A stretch of 64,000 nucleotides of DNA from Streptomyces sp. NBC_00523. Its GTDB lineage: Bacteria; Actinomycetota; Actinomycetes; Streptomycetales; Streptomycetaceae. Below the pieces are notes generated by a model, which searched no databases, was not told where the DNA came from, and saw nothing but the letters and a program-made list of their open reading frames with translations. The translations under genes were made by a program, and so were the position numbers. The DNA lies in assembly GCF_036346615.1 (NCBI RefSeq), contig NZ_CP107836.1, positions 124,001 to 188,000 of the forward strand, written 5' to 3'. Each line of letters begins with the position of its first letter. Position 1 is the stretch's first letter. Positions 37,647 to 47,437 of the stretch are shown here, piece after piece.

Positions 37647-37733
37647 CTATCCGAGGGAAATCCCGAGGCACAGGGCGGCCCCCAGGACGGCCAGCACCAC
37701 GAAGTACAGGGCCTGCATCGACCAGTCACTCAT
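37647..37733 (-). CDS. 28-residue single-pass membrane micro-protein
   Basis: MSDWSMQALYF followed by one hydrophobic helix ending LGISLG. Its ATG overlaps the TGA of the ATPase-like gene by eight bases (ATGAGTGA), and its stop lies 6 bases before the start of the CxxC gene. Translational coupling suggests that it is real, though evidence from length alone is weak. Confidence 0.45.
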   Translation of the reverse strand: MSDWSMQALYFVVLAVLGAALCLGISLG

Positions 37734-38235
37734 CGGACATCTCCAAGTCGGCCCAAACCTGCTTCCCCCACCGCCGGGGCTCTGCTCCCCATCGACCGGC
37801 GGTCACTGCCTCAACGATCGCGAGACCGCGACCGCGCTCTTCTTCTGCGCCGGCAGCCCGCAGCCGGGGCAGGTCTCGCGAGAAGTCCGCAACCGCAAGG
37901 CGCACGACCAGGAGGTCCCGCCGCATCACGCTTACGCGGACGTAGTCCCGCCGGGCATGAGTGACAGCGTTCGACATCAGCTCAGTGATGACGAGTCGCG
38001 CCTCGTCCTCGACGCCACCGAGGCCCCAGACGCCGAGGGCGGAAGACGTCAAGAGCCGCGCATCGCAAGCTGACTCGGCAATTCTCGGCAACGACATGCT
38101 GTAAGCGGGACGGCCATCGTCGGCCGTGGCCTCTGCGATGGCCAGGCCAACCCTGTTCATCAAGGGCCTTGCGGAGGTCGCCGTGCCTGCCGCGAAAGCG
38201 GGCTCAGGCATGGCGGCTACCTCTCGTGCGGTCAT
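37726..38235 (-). CDS. ATP-binding protein of the RsbW/SpoIIAB anti-sigma type (HATPase_c)
   Basis: A 169-residue GHKL ATPase-like protein. N-box LVITELMSNAVTHA (Asn binds Mg-ATP), a weaker G1 box (VADFSRD, where most have DxGxG) and GRGLAIVEAVTAGRWG as the second glycine box. Such small proteins are common beside XRE/TPR regulators in Streptomyces and may act as serine kinases or anti-sigma-like modulators. ATG at 38235 gives MTAREVAAM; it overlaps the upstream gene by 32 bases. Confidence 0.78.
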   Translation of the reverse strand: MTAREVAAMPEPAFAAGTATSARPLMNRVGLAIAEATADDGRPAYSMSLPRIAESACDARLLTSSALGVWGLGGVEDEARLVITELMSNAVTHARRDYVRVSVMRRDLLVVRLAVADFSRDLPRLRAAGAEEERGRGLAIVEAVTAGRWGAEPRRWGKQVWADLEMSDE

Positions 38236-38791
38236 CAGCAAGCCGGCCCGCAGTGATGAGCGCAGCAAGAGGGCGGGCTCTGCAATGCAGCCCCGGGCCA
38301 TCGAGGGGCACTACCCACCACGGACAGTCGCCGGCCTGAGGCTCGCTTGCGCGCGGGCTCGGGACTTGCAGTAGCGCCCTGTAGCTGTGCGCCACCGATC
38401 CGCGCGAGCGCCACGCCATAGCCGTGGACGCGGTGACCAGCACGGTGTACGAGCCCTCCCGGCGGAAATGCTCGGGGCTGTAGAAGACGGGGCCGCCCTC
38501 CAAGTGCGTCGCGAGCAACCGCCGGCACTGGTTCGGGCTATCCACGTCCAGGGCGCGATGCACCAAGTCGGCCGGGATCACGATCGCGCCGAACAGCACC
38601 CCGGGCCGCAGCCACGTCGACCCCTTGACCTTCCAGTCGTCGCGGCTCTTGCGCAGGTTCGGGGCGGCCGACAGCAGCCAGTGCCCGGCGGCGAGCTGCC
38701 GCTCGGCTTGAGTCGTCACCGCTGTTGCAGGAAGCGGCGGGAGTAGGCGCCCCCTGGACGCTCCGTCATCTCGTGCGTGTGTGCTCGGCAT
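38204..38791 (-). CDS. Hypothetical protein of the regulatory cassette
   Basis: A 195-residue protein not recognised. It contains RPGVLFGAIVIPADLVHRALD, a possible ligand-binding segment, and FYSPEHFRREGSYTVLVTAS, and ends in CPWWVVPLDG followed by basic tail residues. Its end overlaps the ATPase-like gene. It is divergent from the TPR regulator, so the two probably share a control region. Confidence 0.55.
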   Translation of the reverse strand: MPSTHARDDGASRGRLLPPLPATAVTTQAERQLAAGHWLLSAAPNLRKSRDDWKVKGSTWLRPGVLFGAIVIPADLVHRALDVDSPNQCRRLLATHLEGGPVFYSPEHFRREGSYTVLVTASTAMAWRSRGSVAHSYRALLQVPSPRASEPQAGDCPWWVVPLDGPGLHCRARPLAALITAGRLADDRTRGSRHA

Positions 38792-39007
38792 TGCTCTGCA
38801 CTCCCAGGCGGATCGATGGGCAACGGCGACGCGCTACTGCTGCGAAGCGCCATTCCGTCCACCCCGGAACGGGTGGTCCACATCCAGGTAACTCCAGTCT
38901 CCGGCAACCCGCTTAGGGCGATGAGCCGAGTATCAGGCGACGCCACCTAGGAGGAATTGACTTGCTGTTTACCTGACTGGGCGGGTTCGCAGCGTTACGG
39001 TGCGCTC
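38792..39007. promoter_or_regulatory. Divergent control region between cassette genes
   Basis: This 216-base gap separates the hypothetical gene on the minus strand from the TPR regulator. It is less GC-rich than its surroundings. A TTGACT at 38958-38963 could be a -35 box for the TPR regulator gene. No strong palindrome and no convincing gene is seen. Confidence 0.4.
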
Positions 39008-40288
39008 ATGGAAGCCACGCGGAATGTTCTGCTTGCGGCGTGGATGGAGGAGCACGGTCACAGCTCCGCAAGCCTGGCCGAGGCCGTGAACCTGGCCATG
39101 GAGAGGGTGACCGGACGCGCCGGCGGGCACGATGGATCGTCGGTCCGAGCCTGGAAATCCGGCCGCACCCGGTGGCCCAACACGGCTACCCGCAAGGGGC
39201 TGGAAGCCGTTACGGGCCTCTCCAGCACCGATTTAGGGTTCGTTGCACGGGGCGGGGCCAAGTCCAACCCCGGCCTGAATCAGGAGGACCCCGACATGAA
39301 GCGCCGTACCCTCATCGGCGGTTTGGCCGCTACTGCCGCCGCGGCAGCCGCAGCCCCCGGCAGCGCACCACGCCGTATCGGGATCAGCGACATCAACCGG
39401 CTCCAGAGCCGGTTCACCGAGATCATCGCCAGAGATCACCGCCACGGTGGACAGCTCACCATCGAGCAGCGGGCCGCCGCCCTTGCCGACGAGGCGCTGA
39501 ACCTCCAGAACGCCGGCAGCGCCACCCAGCGCGTGCGAAGCAACCTCTACGCCGCCGCTGCCGCGTTCCGCTCCTCCGCGATGTGGGCCGCGATCGACGG
39601 CCGCCGCTACATCGATGCCCAGCGCCACATGCGCGAGGCCCAGGCCCTCGCCGAGATGTCGGGCGACCAGGCAATCAAATTCCGCATCTGGAGTCACGCC
39701 GGGAGCATGTACCGGCACATGGGCCGGCCGTCCGATGCTTTCGCCGCAAACGACGTTGCGCGCGGTCTGCACATCACGCGCCGCGACCCCATGTTCGCGT
39801 CCCTCGGCCTGGCGCGCCAGGCCGCTATTCACGGCGCGGCTCAAGAGCGCACGGGCACCCGGCGTGCTTTTGACCAAGCGCAGGAGGCGATGGACCGCGC
39901 CGACCCGCGGGCACCCCGCCCGGTCTGGCTGGTCGCCTTCTATGACCAGGCCGAACTCGACTCGCTTGCCCTCTCCGCATACCTGGCGCTCGGGGAGTAC
40001 CAGACGGCGGAGGCCCACGCCCACCGCTGCCTCGCCAGCCTCCGCCCGCACTTGCAGAGGTCCCGCACCATCACGCTGACCCGGCTTGCGCACGCCCAGC
40101 TCGCGCAGGGAGAAGCCGAGGCCGCCGTAGCCGCGGCGATGAAGGTTCCCGCCGCAGCGGCTACACAACATGCCCGCGTGTCACGGATGCTGGATGAGTT
40201 CGGGGCCGCCCTCCGCGCGACCGCGCCGGGCAGTCTCAACGTGCAGACCTGGACCGAGCACTCAGCCGCCTGGAGGACCAGCGCATGA
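39008..40288 (+). CDS. Helix-turn-helix regulator with TPR-like C-terminal domain
   Basis: A 426-residue Streptomyces-type regulator. An N-terminal DNA-binding region (about 1-80, LLAAWMEEHGHSSASLAEAVN, SVRAWKSGRTRWP) is followed by MKRRTLIGGLAATAAAAAAA, a segment like a Tat signal but internal, and a long alpha-helical TPR-like domain (150-420). These proteins often control adjacent ATPase-like genes. ATG 39008 is used; a GTG further up would start outside the helix-turn-helix. The stop overlaps the acetyltransferase start (ATGA). Confidence 0.82.
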   Translation: MEATRNVLLAAWMEEHGHSSASLAEAVNLAMERVTGRAGGHDGSSVRAWKSGRTRWPNTATRKGLEAVTGLSSTDLGFVARGGAKSNPGLNQEDPDMKRRTLIGGLAATAAAAAAAPGSAPRRIGISDINRLQSRFTEIIARDHRHGGQLTIEQRAAALADEALNLQNAGSATQRVRSNLYAAAAAFRSSAMWAAIDGRRYIDAQRHMREAQALAEMSGDQAIKFRIWSHAGSMYRHMGRPSDAFAANDVARGLHITRRDPMFASLGLARQAAIHGAAQERTGTRRAFDQAQEAMDRADPRAPRPVWLVAFYDQAELDSLALSAYLALGEYQTAEAHAHRCLASLRPHLQRSRTITLTRLAHAQLAQGEAEAAVAAAMKVPAAAATQHARVSRMLDEFGAALRATAPGSLNVQTWTEHSAAWRTSA

Positions 40289-40839
40289 CCACGGCACCAG
40301 CCATCGAACTACGTCAGTTCACCCAGCTCGACGCCGCCCGCGGCGACCTGATCGACGTCTACGCCGAAGTGCGCGCACCCCTACTGCACCTGCCGAACTA
40401 CGCAATCACCGTGTTCGGCGAGCGCCTGGACAAGCACGGCACCGAGCCCGGGTTCGTCGCCGTCCTCGCGTACGCGGACGGGCACCCGGTCGGGTACGCC
40501 TACGGCAACCGCATCGAGCACGGGGACCGGTACTGGCAACGCACAAGCCCGGAACCCGATGTCGAGTACACCAGGAGTCCGGCGCTGGCCATCAAAGAGA
40601 TCGGTGTACGGCCGAGTTGGCGCAAGACGGGCACCGCCCGGCGCATCCACGACGCCCTCCTCCTATCATCCCCGGAGAAATACGTGACCCTCATGGTCAA
40701 CGAAGCGGCCGGAGACGGAAAGGTCCACGCGCTCTACCGAGAGTGGGGGTACCAGGACATCGGCCACAGCCAGCCGTCACCCGCGTCGCCGCTCCTCGCC
40801 GTGATGATCCGCCCCTGCGGTTGGCCCGCCAAATCCTGA
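40285..40839 (+). CDS. GNAT-family N-acetyltransferase
   Basis: A 184-residue GNAT protein. The acetyl-CoA loop is LAIKEIGVRPSWRKTGTARR (a variant of the R/Q-x-x-G-x-G/A motif), followed by LLLSSPEKYVTLMVN and the terminal LYREWGYQDIG that closes the fold. It overlaps the regulator gene by four bases and is therefore coupled to it. Substrate unknown; possibly an antibiotic or protein N-terminus. Confidence 0.82.
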   Translation: MTTAPAIELRQFTQLDAARGDLIDVYAEVRAPLLHLPNYAITVFGERLDKHGTEPGFVAVLAYADGHPVGYAYGNRIEHGDRYWQRTSPEPDVEYTRSPALAIKEIGVRPSWRKTGTARRIHDALLLSSPEKYVTLMVNEAAGDGKVHALYREWGYQDIGHSQPSPASPLLAVMIRPCGWPAKS

Positions 40840-40959
40840 CAACGAGCACGAAGACGCACCGCTCGTGTTCCACGATCGAGCGGGGCGTCTCCGTCAGGTC
40901 CGAGCTGGCAGCACCGCACCCCGCCGCCAGGGGTGCGCGGGCCGGGCCCACGGCGCCCC

Positions 40960-41142
40960 ATGCCCCGCATCAGCGCAGAGACCGCGCCCGCAACAAAGAC
41001 GCAATCAGGGCCGCGATGGACCGGATCCTCAGGGCGACCTCCCGCCCGGCGGGGGATGTGACCTGAAGACGCTGGCCGCCGAGTCCGGAGTGACCCGCAC
41101 CGCGTTCCACCCGAAGAAAAACCGGGAGGCACCCCGCGCCCT
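40960..41142 (+). pseudogene. Frameshifted remnant of a short helix-turn-helix-like protein
   Basis: Joining frames gives MPRISAET, RARNKDAIRAAMDRIL and DLKTLAAESGVTRTAF, the beginning of a protein often seen beside Streptomyces integrases and transposons. Single-base losses at about 40989 and 41033 break the frame. It is cut off at the IS481-type end at 41141. A decayed leftover; the original function is unknown. Confidence 0.6.
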
Positions 41143-41155
41143 AGGTGTATTGCCC
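41141..41155 (+). mobile_element. Solo IS481-type terminal sequence next to the CRISPR array
   Basis: Fifteen bases identical to the left end of the IS481 element at 16280-16294 (CTAGGTGT, then ATTGCCC). The following sequence is not IS but the remains of a CRISPR spacer (41156-41181). It records an IS-linked deletion that removed the end of the array. Confidence 0.65.
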
Positions 41156-41181
41156 ATCGACGGGATCAGGGCCTCCCACAG

Positions 41182-41516
41182 CGGCTCACCTCCGCTCGCG
41201 CGGAGAGCACCGGCGCTCAGTCGTCTTCGGCATCGCTGCCCTCCGGCTCACCTCCGCTCGCGCGGAGAGCACCTCCGCCACGAGGCAGGCAGCGTGGCCG
41301 TGCCCGGCTCACCTCCGCTCGCGCGAAGAGCACCCCGGGCGCCACAACGGCGAGCGGCCCACCCGCGGCTCACCTCCGCTCGCGCGGAGAGCACCGGGGA
41401 GGACAACTGATGCCGTATCGGGCCGGCGGCTCACCTCCGTTCGCGCGGAGAGCACGTGCGGGGTGAAGCCGTGGTTGTCGCGGACCGCGGCTCACCTCCG
41501 CTCGCGCGGAGAGCAC
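41182..41516 (-). CRISPR. Type I-E CRISPR array, six repeats and five spacers
   Basis: Six 29-base repeats start at 41182, 41244, 41305, 41366, 41427 and 41488, beginning CGGCTCACCTCC and ending GGAGAGCAC; spacers are 33, 32, 32, 32 and 32 bases. The palindromic, GC-rich repeat read on the minus strand (GTGCTC to GAGCCG) is the Streptomyces type I-E form, so transcription probably runs right to left with the leader at 41517-41680. The third repeat has one G-to-A change and the fifth one C-to-T change. Sequence 41156-41181 is a truncated sixth spacer cut by an IS end. Confidence 0.95.
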
Positions 41517-41680
41517 TCTGCCACCTGCCCTTACGGAAGCCCTTTGCAGTTCCTTTGCCAGGGATGACGGCGCGTCATACTCTCTCTCGTAGACATCGCG
41601 CAGCGAGTGTATGGCCCATCCCTCACGACGCCTCCAGTTCGGTGGATTTGGGGCCGCTGTCAGTAGAGGGTGCTATCTCT
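41517..41680 (-). promoter_or_regulatory. Probable CRISPR leader between the array and cas3
   Basis: This 164-base gene-free stretch lies beside the consensus repeat at 41488 and before the divergent cas3 start. Repeat orientation predicts that the leader and array promoter are here, reading leftwards, with the cas3 promoter reading rightwards. No further repeats or genes are visible. Confidence 0.5.
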
Positions 41681-43686
41681 GTGCTCGTGGAAAAGACCGA
41701 GACTGCAGGTGCCCTGGAGGGCTGTCTTCTGGATGCGCGGATGTGGGGGAAGGAGTGCGGGCTGACTCGACCGTATCCAGTGATCTGTCATCTTCTCGAT
41801 ACGGGTGCCGTGTTCGGAGAGCTCTGGGATGCCGTCCTGAGTCAGGAGACCCAAGAGGCAGTGGCAAGCGCGCTTGGTCTGAGTCTGTCGGAGGCACGCG
41901 CGGTGGTTTCCTTCTGGGCCGCGTTGCACGACATCGGCAAGATCACTCCCCCGTTCCAGGCGCAGGTTCCCAGTTGCTACGGACTGTTGCGCGAGGATCC
42001 CGCCTACGCGAGTGCGCCTGGCGCGGAGCACGAGAGCCAGTTCCGTCACGAGATCGCTTCCCATTGGTCCCTGTTCCAGTTGCTCGAAGAAGCTGGCTAT
42101 CCGGGTGACAGGCGTCGGATGCACCGAGCAGTGAGTCACCAGGTCGCGCAGCTCCTGGGCGGTCACCATGGTTCGTTCGGGGCGGTGCTGAAGTCCAAGG
42201 AGGCGGCGCAGGCCAGTGCATACAATGCTGGTCTGGGCGGGTCTGGGTGGGCGGATCAGCGGCAGACGCACTTTACGGAAGTGCGGCGGGTGATGGGAGC
42301 ATCTGCGGTTCCTGCCGGAGGGCTTCCTGCCGGGCTGGCTGTGGTCGTGGCCGGGTTGGTGGTGGTGGCCGACTGGCTGGCGAGCCAGACTTCGGCGATC
42401 GAGGCTCGCCTGCCGGCTTCTGGCTGGTCGGGCACGCCGGCGCAGTTGGATGCGCACTGGCAAGGCGCGGTGCGGGCTGCGCCGAAGCTGGTGGGTTCGG
42501 CGCGGCTGGGCCGGGCGCGGTTTTCTTCGCAGGATTTTGCGGCGATGTTCCCCTTTGAGCCGAACAGTCTGCAGCGGGATCTCGCGGAGCATCTTCCCGG
42601 TTTGGTGCGTGAGCACGGGCCTGGGCTGGTGCTGGTGACTGCTCCGACCGGTGACGGGAAGACTGAGGGGGCGTTGTTCGCCGCTTCGGTGTTGGGGCGC
42701 GCGGCAGGGTGTCGGGGGCTGTACTTTGCGCTGCCGACGATGGGTACGGCGGATGCGATGCTGCCGCGGGTGGAGGCGTTTGCTTCCCAGGCGTTGTCCG
42801 GTGAGCGGGCGTTGATGCTGCTGCACTCCATGGCCTGGCTGAGTTCGCCGGGAAGCGGGGAGCGGGACGTGCCCGGCGATGCTGTCGGGCAGGCGGATGT
42901 TGTGAGTGCGGGCGCGTCGACGGTTGTGGAGGCGGATGCGTGGTTGCGCGGCCCGAAGCGCGGCCTGCTCGCTCCGCTGGGCGTCGGCACCATCGACCAG
43001 GCTCTGAGCGCGGTCCTGCCCCTGCGCTACAACGCTCTGCGGCTGTTCGGCCTGTCGGACAAGGTGTTCGTCGTGGACGAGGCCCACGCCTACGGGCCGT
43101 GGATGCATCAGCTGCTCCTTCGGTTGCTCGAATGGCTGGGAGCGATGCGCGCACCGGTCGTGCTGTTGTCGGCCACGCTGACGGGGCGTTCGGCCGGCTC
43201 TCTGGTGGATGCCTACCGGCGCGGCGCCGGGTTTTACGAGCCGTCCGCGGTGGCTCCGCGGTATCCGGGCTGGCTGTTCGCGAGTGGAGGGTCGGGCGAG
43301 GTCTCGGCTGTCCGGAGCACGCTGAGCAACAGGGCCCGCACTCTGATGGTGTCGCGCAGGGCGGTGGTGTGGGACACGGCGGAGCCGACTGGCTCGCCGG
43401 TCCGCGCGGGCGGGCGGCGGGCGGCGCTGCGCGAGGTGCTGGCACCCGTCGCTGACGTGGGCGGTACGGCGCTGGTGTGCTGCACGACCGTGGCCGAGGC
43501 TCAGCAGACGTACAGGGACCTCCGGGCGGCCTTCCCGGATCTTGCCGCCCGCCCCGGTGGACTGCGACTGCTTCACTCCCGGTATCCGGCAGACGTGCGG
43601 GCATCGATCACAGCCGACTGTGAGCGGGCCTACGGCAAGCCGGTCGCGTCCGACGAGCCGGTAGCGGTGCGTGTGAAGCTTCCCCG
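41681..43686 (+). pseudogene. cas3: cas3 (type I-E helicase-nuclease), 3' end lost to an IS3 insertion
   Basis: About 668 of an expected 900-1000 residues. HD nuclease motifs: FWAALHDIGK and LGGHHGSF. Helicase motifs: TAPTGDGKTEGAL (Walker A), VFVVDEAHAYG (DEAH) and VLLSATLTG; the fragment continues through ALVCCTTVAEAQQTYRDL but lacks the last helicase motifs and C-terminal domain. GTG 41681 with AGAGGG upstream is chosen so that MWGKECGLTRPYPVICHLLD lies near the N-terminus. The rest of the operon (cascade genes, cas1, cas2) is absent from the window, so the system cannot interfere by itself. Confidence 0.9.
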
Positions 43687-43706
43687 TGATCTTGGACACT
43701 CGATGG

Positions 43707-44594
43707 CTATGCCGCGAGGGTGTGTCGGTGCCGTTGGCGGGTCTCGGCCGGGGTGAGGTAGCCGAAGAACTTGTGTCTGCGCAGTCGGCGCCGGTTGTAG
43801 AACGTCTCGATGAAATCGAAAACGTCGGCACGGGCGGTGGCCCGGTCAGGCCAGACGCGGGTGCCGATCTCTTCTTTGAGCAGGGCCCAGAAACTCTCCG
43901 CGGCGGCGTTGTCGAAGCAGGACCCGGTGCGTCCGCAGCTCTGGCGGAGTTCCAACTCCCTTATTCGGTTCTGGAATCGGGTCGAGGTGTACTCGCTGCC
44001 GCGGTCGCTGTGGATCACGCAGCCGGGTTGCAGTCCACCGCGGCCGTGGGCCATGCCGAGTGCATCGACGACGAGATCGGCCCGGTGGTGATCGGCCATC
44101 GAGTAACCGACGACCTCGCGGGTGGCCAGGTCGAGCCAGCAGGCGAGGTAGAGCCAACCCTCGCCGGTGGGCAGGGCGGTGATGTCGCCGACCAGTTTCG
44201 TGCCGGGCGTCTCGGCGTGGAATTCGCGGCCGATCAGGTCCGGTGCCGGCCTGGCCTTCCTGTCCGCTCGTGTCAGCGAACGGCGCTTGCGGCGGGTCAC
44301 GCCCTGGATGTCGTGCTCGCGCATGAGACGGGCGACCCGCTTACGGTTCACTGCCCGTCCCAGACGCCGCAGTTCGGCATGGACGCGCGGGACGCCATAA
44401 GTCTGGCGCGAGCCGACGTGGATCACGGTGATCTCGTGCACCAGGGCCTGGTCGGCGGCCCGGCGGGCGGCCCGGGGCTTTGCCGCGGCGAGCCAGGCAT
44501 AGAACGAGGAACGGGCCACCTTGAGCAGGCGGCAGAGGAAAGCGACGCCGTGGGTGGTCTTCTCCGCCTCGATGAACGCGTACGTGTCGTTCAC
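43707..44594 (-). CDS. IS3-family transposase OrfB (integrase domain)
   Basis: A 295-residue DDE integrase-type protein. Catalytic residues: Asp in LVGDITALPTGEG, Asp in CVIHSDRGSEYTS, Glu in AAAESFWALLKEE. An N-terminal HTH-like region (RLLKVARSSFYAWLAA) precedes. GTG at 44594 overlaps the TGA of orfA (GTGA). It appears complete and could be active if the ends are intact. Confidence 0.92.
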   Translation of the reverse strand: MNDTYAFIEAEKTTHGVAFLCRLLKVARSSFYAWLAAAKPRAARRAADQALVHEITVIHVGSRQTYGVPRVHAELRRLGRAVNRKRVARLMREHDIQGVTRRKRRSLTRADRKARPAPDLIGREFHAETPGTKLVGDITALPTGEGWLYLACWLDLATREVVGYSMADHHRADLVVDALGMAHGRGGLQPGCVIHSDRGSEYTSTRFQNRIRELELRQSCGRTGSCFDNAAAESFWALLKEEIGTRVWPDRATARADVFDFIETFYNRRRLRRHKFFGYLTPAETRQRHRHTLAA

Positions 44595-44890
44595 CGATCG
44601 CTCTCCTTCGCGAAGAAGACCGCGGCTTTTCGCAGGACCTCGATCGTCTTGGCCTGCTCGGCGTTCTGCCGACGCAGGCGCTTGAGCTCCTCGCGCTCGG
44701 CGGTCGTGAGTTCTCCCGGGGCGCCCTCGCCACGGTCGGCCTTGGCCTGGCGGTACCAGCCGCGCAGGGACTCCGAGCTGATGCCGAGCTCCCGGGCGAC
44801 GGCGGTGACCGTCTTGCCCGTGGAGTCGACGAGCGCAATGGCGTCCCTCTTGAACTCCGCGGTGTACCGCTTCGTGTACTTGCTTCCCAC
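44591..44890 (-). CDS. IS3-family transposase OrfA (helix-turn-helix)
   Basis: A 99-residue protein beginning MGSKYTKRYTAEFKRDAIAL, with a HTH (TVTAVARELGISSESLRGWY) and a leucine zipper (ELKRLRRQNAEQAKTIEVLRKA) that mediates dimerisation. Ends FFAKESDR just as orfB begins. Confidence 0.92.
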   Translation of the reverse strand: MGSKYTKRYTAEFKRDAIALVDSTGKTVTAVARELGISSESLRGWYRQAKADRGEGAPGELTTAEREELKRLRRQNAEQAKTIEVLRKAAVFFAKESDR

Positions 44891-44944
44891 CTGGTGCTAC
44901 TTCCTCTGGAACCTCAGGTCCCAGTCTCCAGGTGTCCACGACCA

Positions 44945-47437
44945 AGGGGAAGGTTCACCCGCAAGGTCACCGACCCGTTGGGGCAGTCGACGAGTTTCGA
45001 CTACGACGACAACGGCAACCTGCTCACGCTCACCGATGCCCGCAACAACCTCGTCAGCTGGGACTACGACAACGCCGACCGCCCCAAGTCTGCCACCGAC
45101 GCCGTGGGCGCACAGGCCACGTTCGAGTACGACACAGCCGGGCTCCTGAAGAAAGTCACCAGCCGCTCAGGGAAGGTCGCGACTGCCACCTACGACCTGC
45201 TTGGCCGATCCAAGACGGTCCTGTGCGGGGTCGGTATCGCCGGCCAGGCTGAATCAACCGTCAGCTACTACTACGACGGCCACGATCTCCTCAAGCAGAT
45301 CACCGACAGTCAGACCGGCAACCAGACCTTCACCTACGACGCCTACGACCGGCCCCAGACCAACACCGGCCCCACCGGCACCATCGCCTACACCTACGAC
45401 GCGGCCGACCGTCGCGAAACGATGACCGCAGGCGGCCAGACCACCACCTACGGCTTCGACAAGACCAACATCCTCACATCCGTCACCACCGGCACCCAGG
45501 AAATCGAGTTCGGGCTGGACGCGGTGGGACGGGAGAAGACCGCCACAATGCCCGGGGGTATCACCCGCACCACCGGCTACGACAAGACCGGCACCATCAA
45601 ATCCATCGCCTATGCCAAGGGCGCCACCGGCATCGGCGACCTGAATTACACCCGCGACATCCGCTCCCTGCAGACCGGCCTGAGCGGCACCCTTGCCAAC
45701 GTCGCCCTACCTGCCGCCGAGACGGGTACGGTCTTCGGCAAGGACAACCGCATCACCACCTTCGCCGGCCGCTCCTTCACCTACGACGCGGACGGCCAGC
45801 TCACCACCGACGGCATCCGCGAATACACCTGGAACGCACGCGGCCGGCTCTCCAGCCTGACCAAGGCCGGCCAGAACAGTACCTTCGGCTACGACGCCCT
45901 GGGCATTCGCTCCGCGAAGACCATCGGACGGGCGACGGACAAGTTCCTCACCGACGGCAGCAACCCACTCGTCGAGCAGAACGGCTCGGGCGACACCACC
46001 GCGACCGTCACCACCTCCGGCGTCGACCAGTTCCTCACCAGGACCGAGAACGGCAGCACTCAGGTCTACCTGACCGACGCCCTCGGCTCGGTCATCGGAC
46101 TCGCCAACAGCGACGGCACCATCGCCACCACCTACGCCTACGACCCCAACGGGACGGCCAAGACCACCGGTGCCGCCTCATCCAACCCCTACACCTTTAC
46201 CGGACGCGAGAACGACGGCACCGGCCTGCTGTACTACCGCAACCGCTACTACGACCCCGACACCGGCCGCTTCATCTCCCAGGACCCCATCGGCCAGGCC
46301 GGCGGCACCAACCTCTACCAGTACGCCCTGTCCTCACCCACCACCCATACCGACCCCACCGGCAACAACCCCATGATCGCCGCCTGTGCCGTCAACGGGG
46401 CGATCGACGGAGGCGTCAACTGGGCGCTACAGAGACTGTCCGGCCGTAAGGTCAAATGGGGCGACGTCGTCAACGCGGCTCTGATGGGATGCGTGCTCGG
46501 ACAGGCCGGTGAGGCCCTGAGCCTGGTTCTGGCGACCAGAGGGGCAGGCCGAACAGGGAGCTGCCTGGCCTCCAACAGCTTCACCGCCGACACCCCTGTC
46601 CTAATGGCAGACGGCACCAGGAAGCTGATCAAGGACGTCAAGATCGGCGACAGAGTCCAGGCCGCCGACCCGGAGAGCGGCGAAGCCGGCCCTCGCACCG
46701 TCACCGCACTCATCAAGGGCCAAGGTGAGAAGCGACTCGTCGACCTCATCGTCGACACCGACGGAACCAAGGGCAGGAAGACCGGCAGTATCACAGCCAC
46801 CGACGGCCACCCTTTCTGGATCCCCGCCCTGCACCAATGGGTAGAGGCTGGCGAACTACAGCCCGGACAATGGCTCCAGACCAGCGCCGGCACCTGGGTC
46901 CAGCTCACCGCCACCCAGCACAGGACGCAGTCAACAACGGTCTACAACCTCACCGTCGATGACCTCCATACGTATTTCGCGGCCGCAGGCCCCACGCCGC
47001 TTCTCGTGCACAACTGCCCTTCGGGTGGCGGAGGCTTCTTCTCCCGCCTCTTCACCCGGCAGGTGCCTCCTGCGCCGAATGCGACGGTCGCCGACCTCCG
47101 CGCGATCGCCATCGAGGATGTCGGAGGAACGGCCGGCAGCAGGAACCAGCTATCGCGCCTTCAGGGGCTCACCGACGACGAACTGCTCAAGTCAGTGTTC
47201 AGTCCGGCCTCGGGACTTGAGGACGTGCTGACGGTGGGGAAGGTGAGGAAGAGGATGGAGAACGGCAACCACCGGGCAAGCCTCCTCATCGAGGCTGCGA
47301 TGAGGCATGCCCTTACCCCGGAGAAGGTAGAATCACCTGGCAAACCCCCATCTACATCAGAGGGTGGGAGCATTGGCTCGGCTGAACTGGCGACTGTTCA
47401 AGCCCTCCGGCGCTGCTGCTTCGGTCGACGCGGCTGA
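44945..47437 (+). pseudogene. Rhs/YD-repeat polymorphic toxin with HINT domain, 5' end lost
   Basis: The open frame has no start of its own; the IS3 end marks where the N-terminus was lost. It has many YD-type repeats, the Rhs core (GLLYYRNRYYDPDTGRFISQ), then a HINT pre-toxin cleavage domain at 46562-47017 (starts CLASNSFTADTPVL, ends LLVHNC). The variable C-terminus (47018-47437) is the candidate toxin; its GNHRASLL segment recalls ParB-like folds, which is tentative. The last ~25 residues overlap the next gene and look like read-through. Lacking secretion/N-terminal regions, this protein is unlikely to be delivered. Confidence 0.85.

Larger units (their letters stand above)
43687..44944 (-). 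mobile_element. IS3-family insertion sequence inside cas3
   Basis: A 1258-base element with imperfect terminal inverted repeats (TGATCTTGGACAC at 43687-43699, matched by the complement of GTGTCCACGACCA at 44932-44944). It carries orfA and orfB. No 3-bp target repeat can be seen, and the two flanks belong to different broken genes (cas3 and rhs), so a deletion next to the IS followed or accompanied insertion. Confidence 0.82.

Noticed and set aside
38716..38946. 76-codon minus-strand frame in the divergent control region
   Set aside because: No ribosome binding site, no domain, and it overlaps the start of the supported gene at 38204-38791.
43684..44947. Target-site duplication for the IS3 copy in cas3
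   Set aside because: The three bases on either side do not match, and the two flanks come from different genes.
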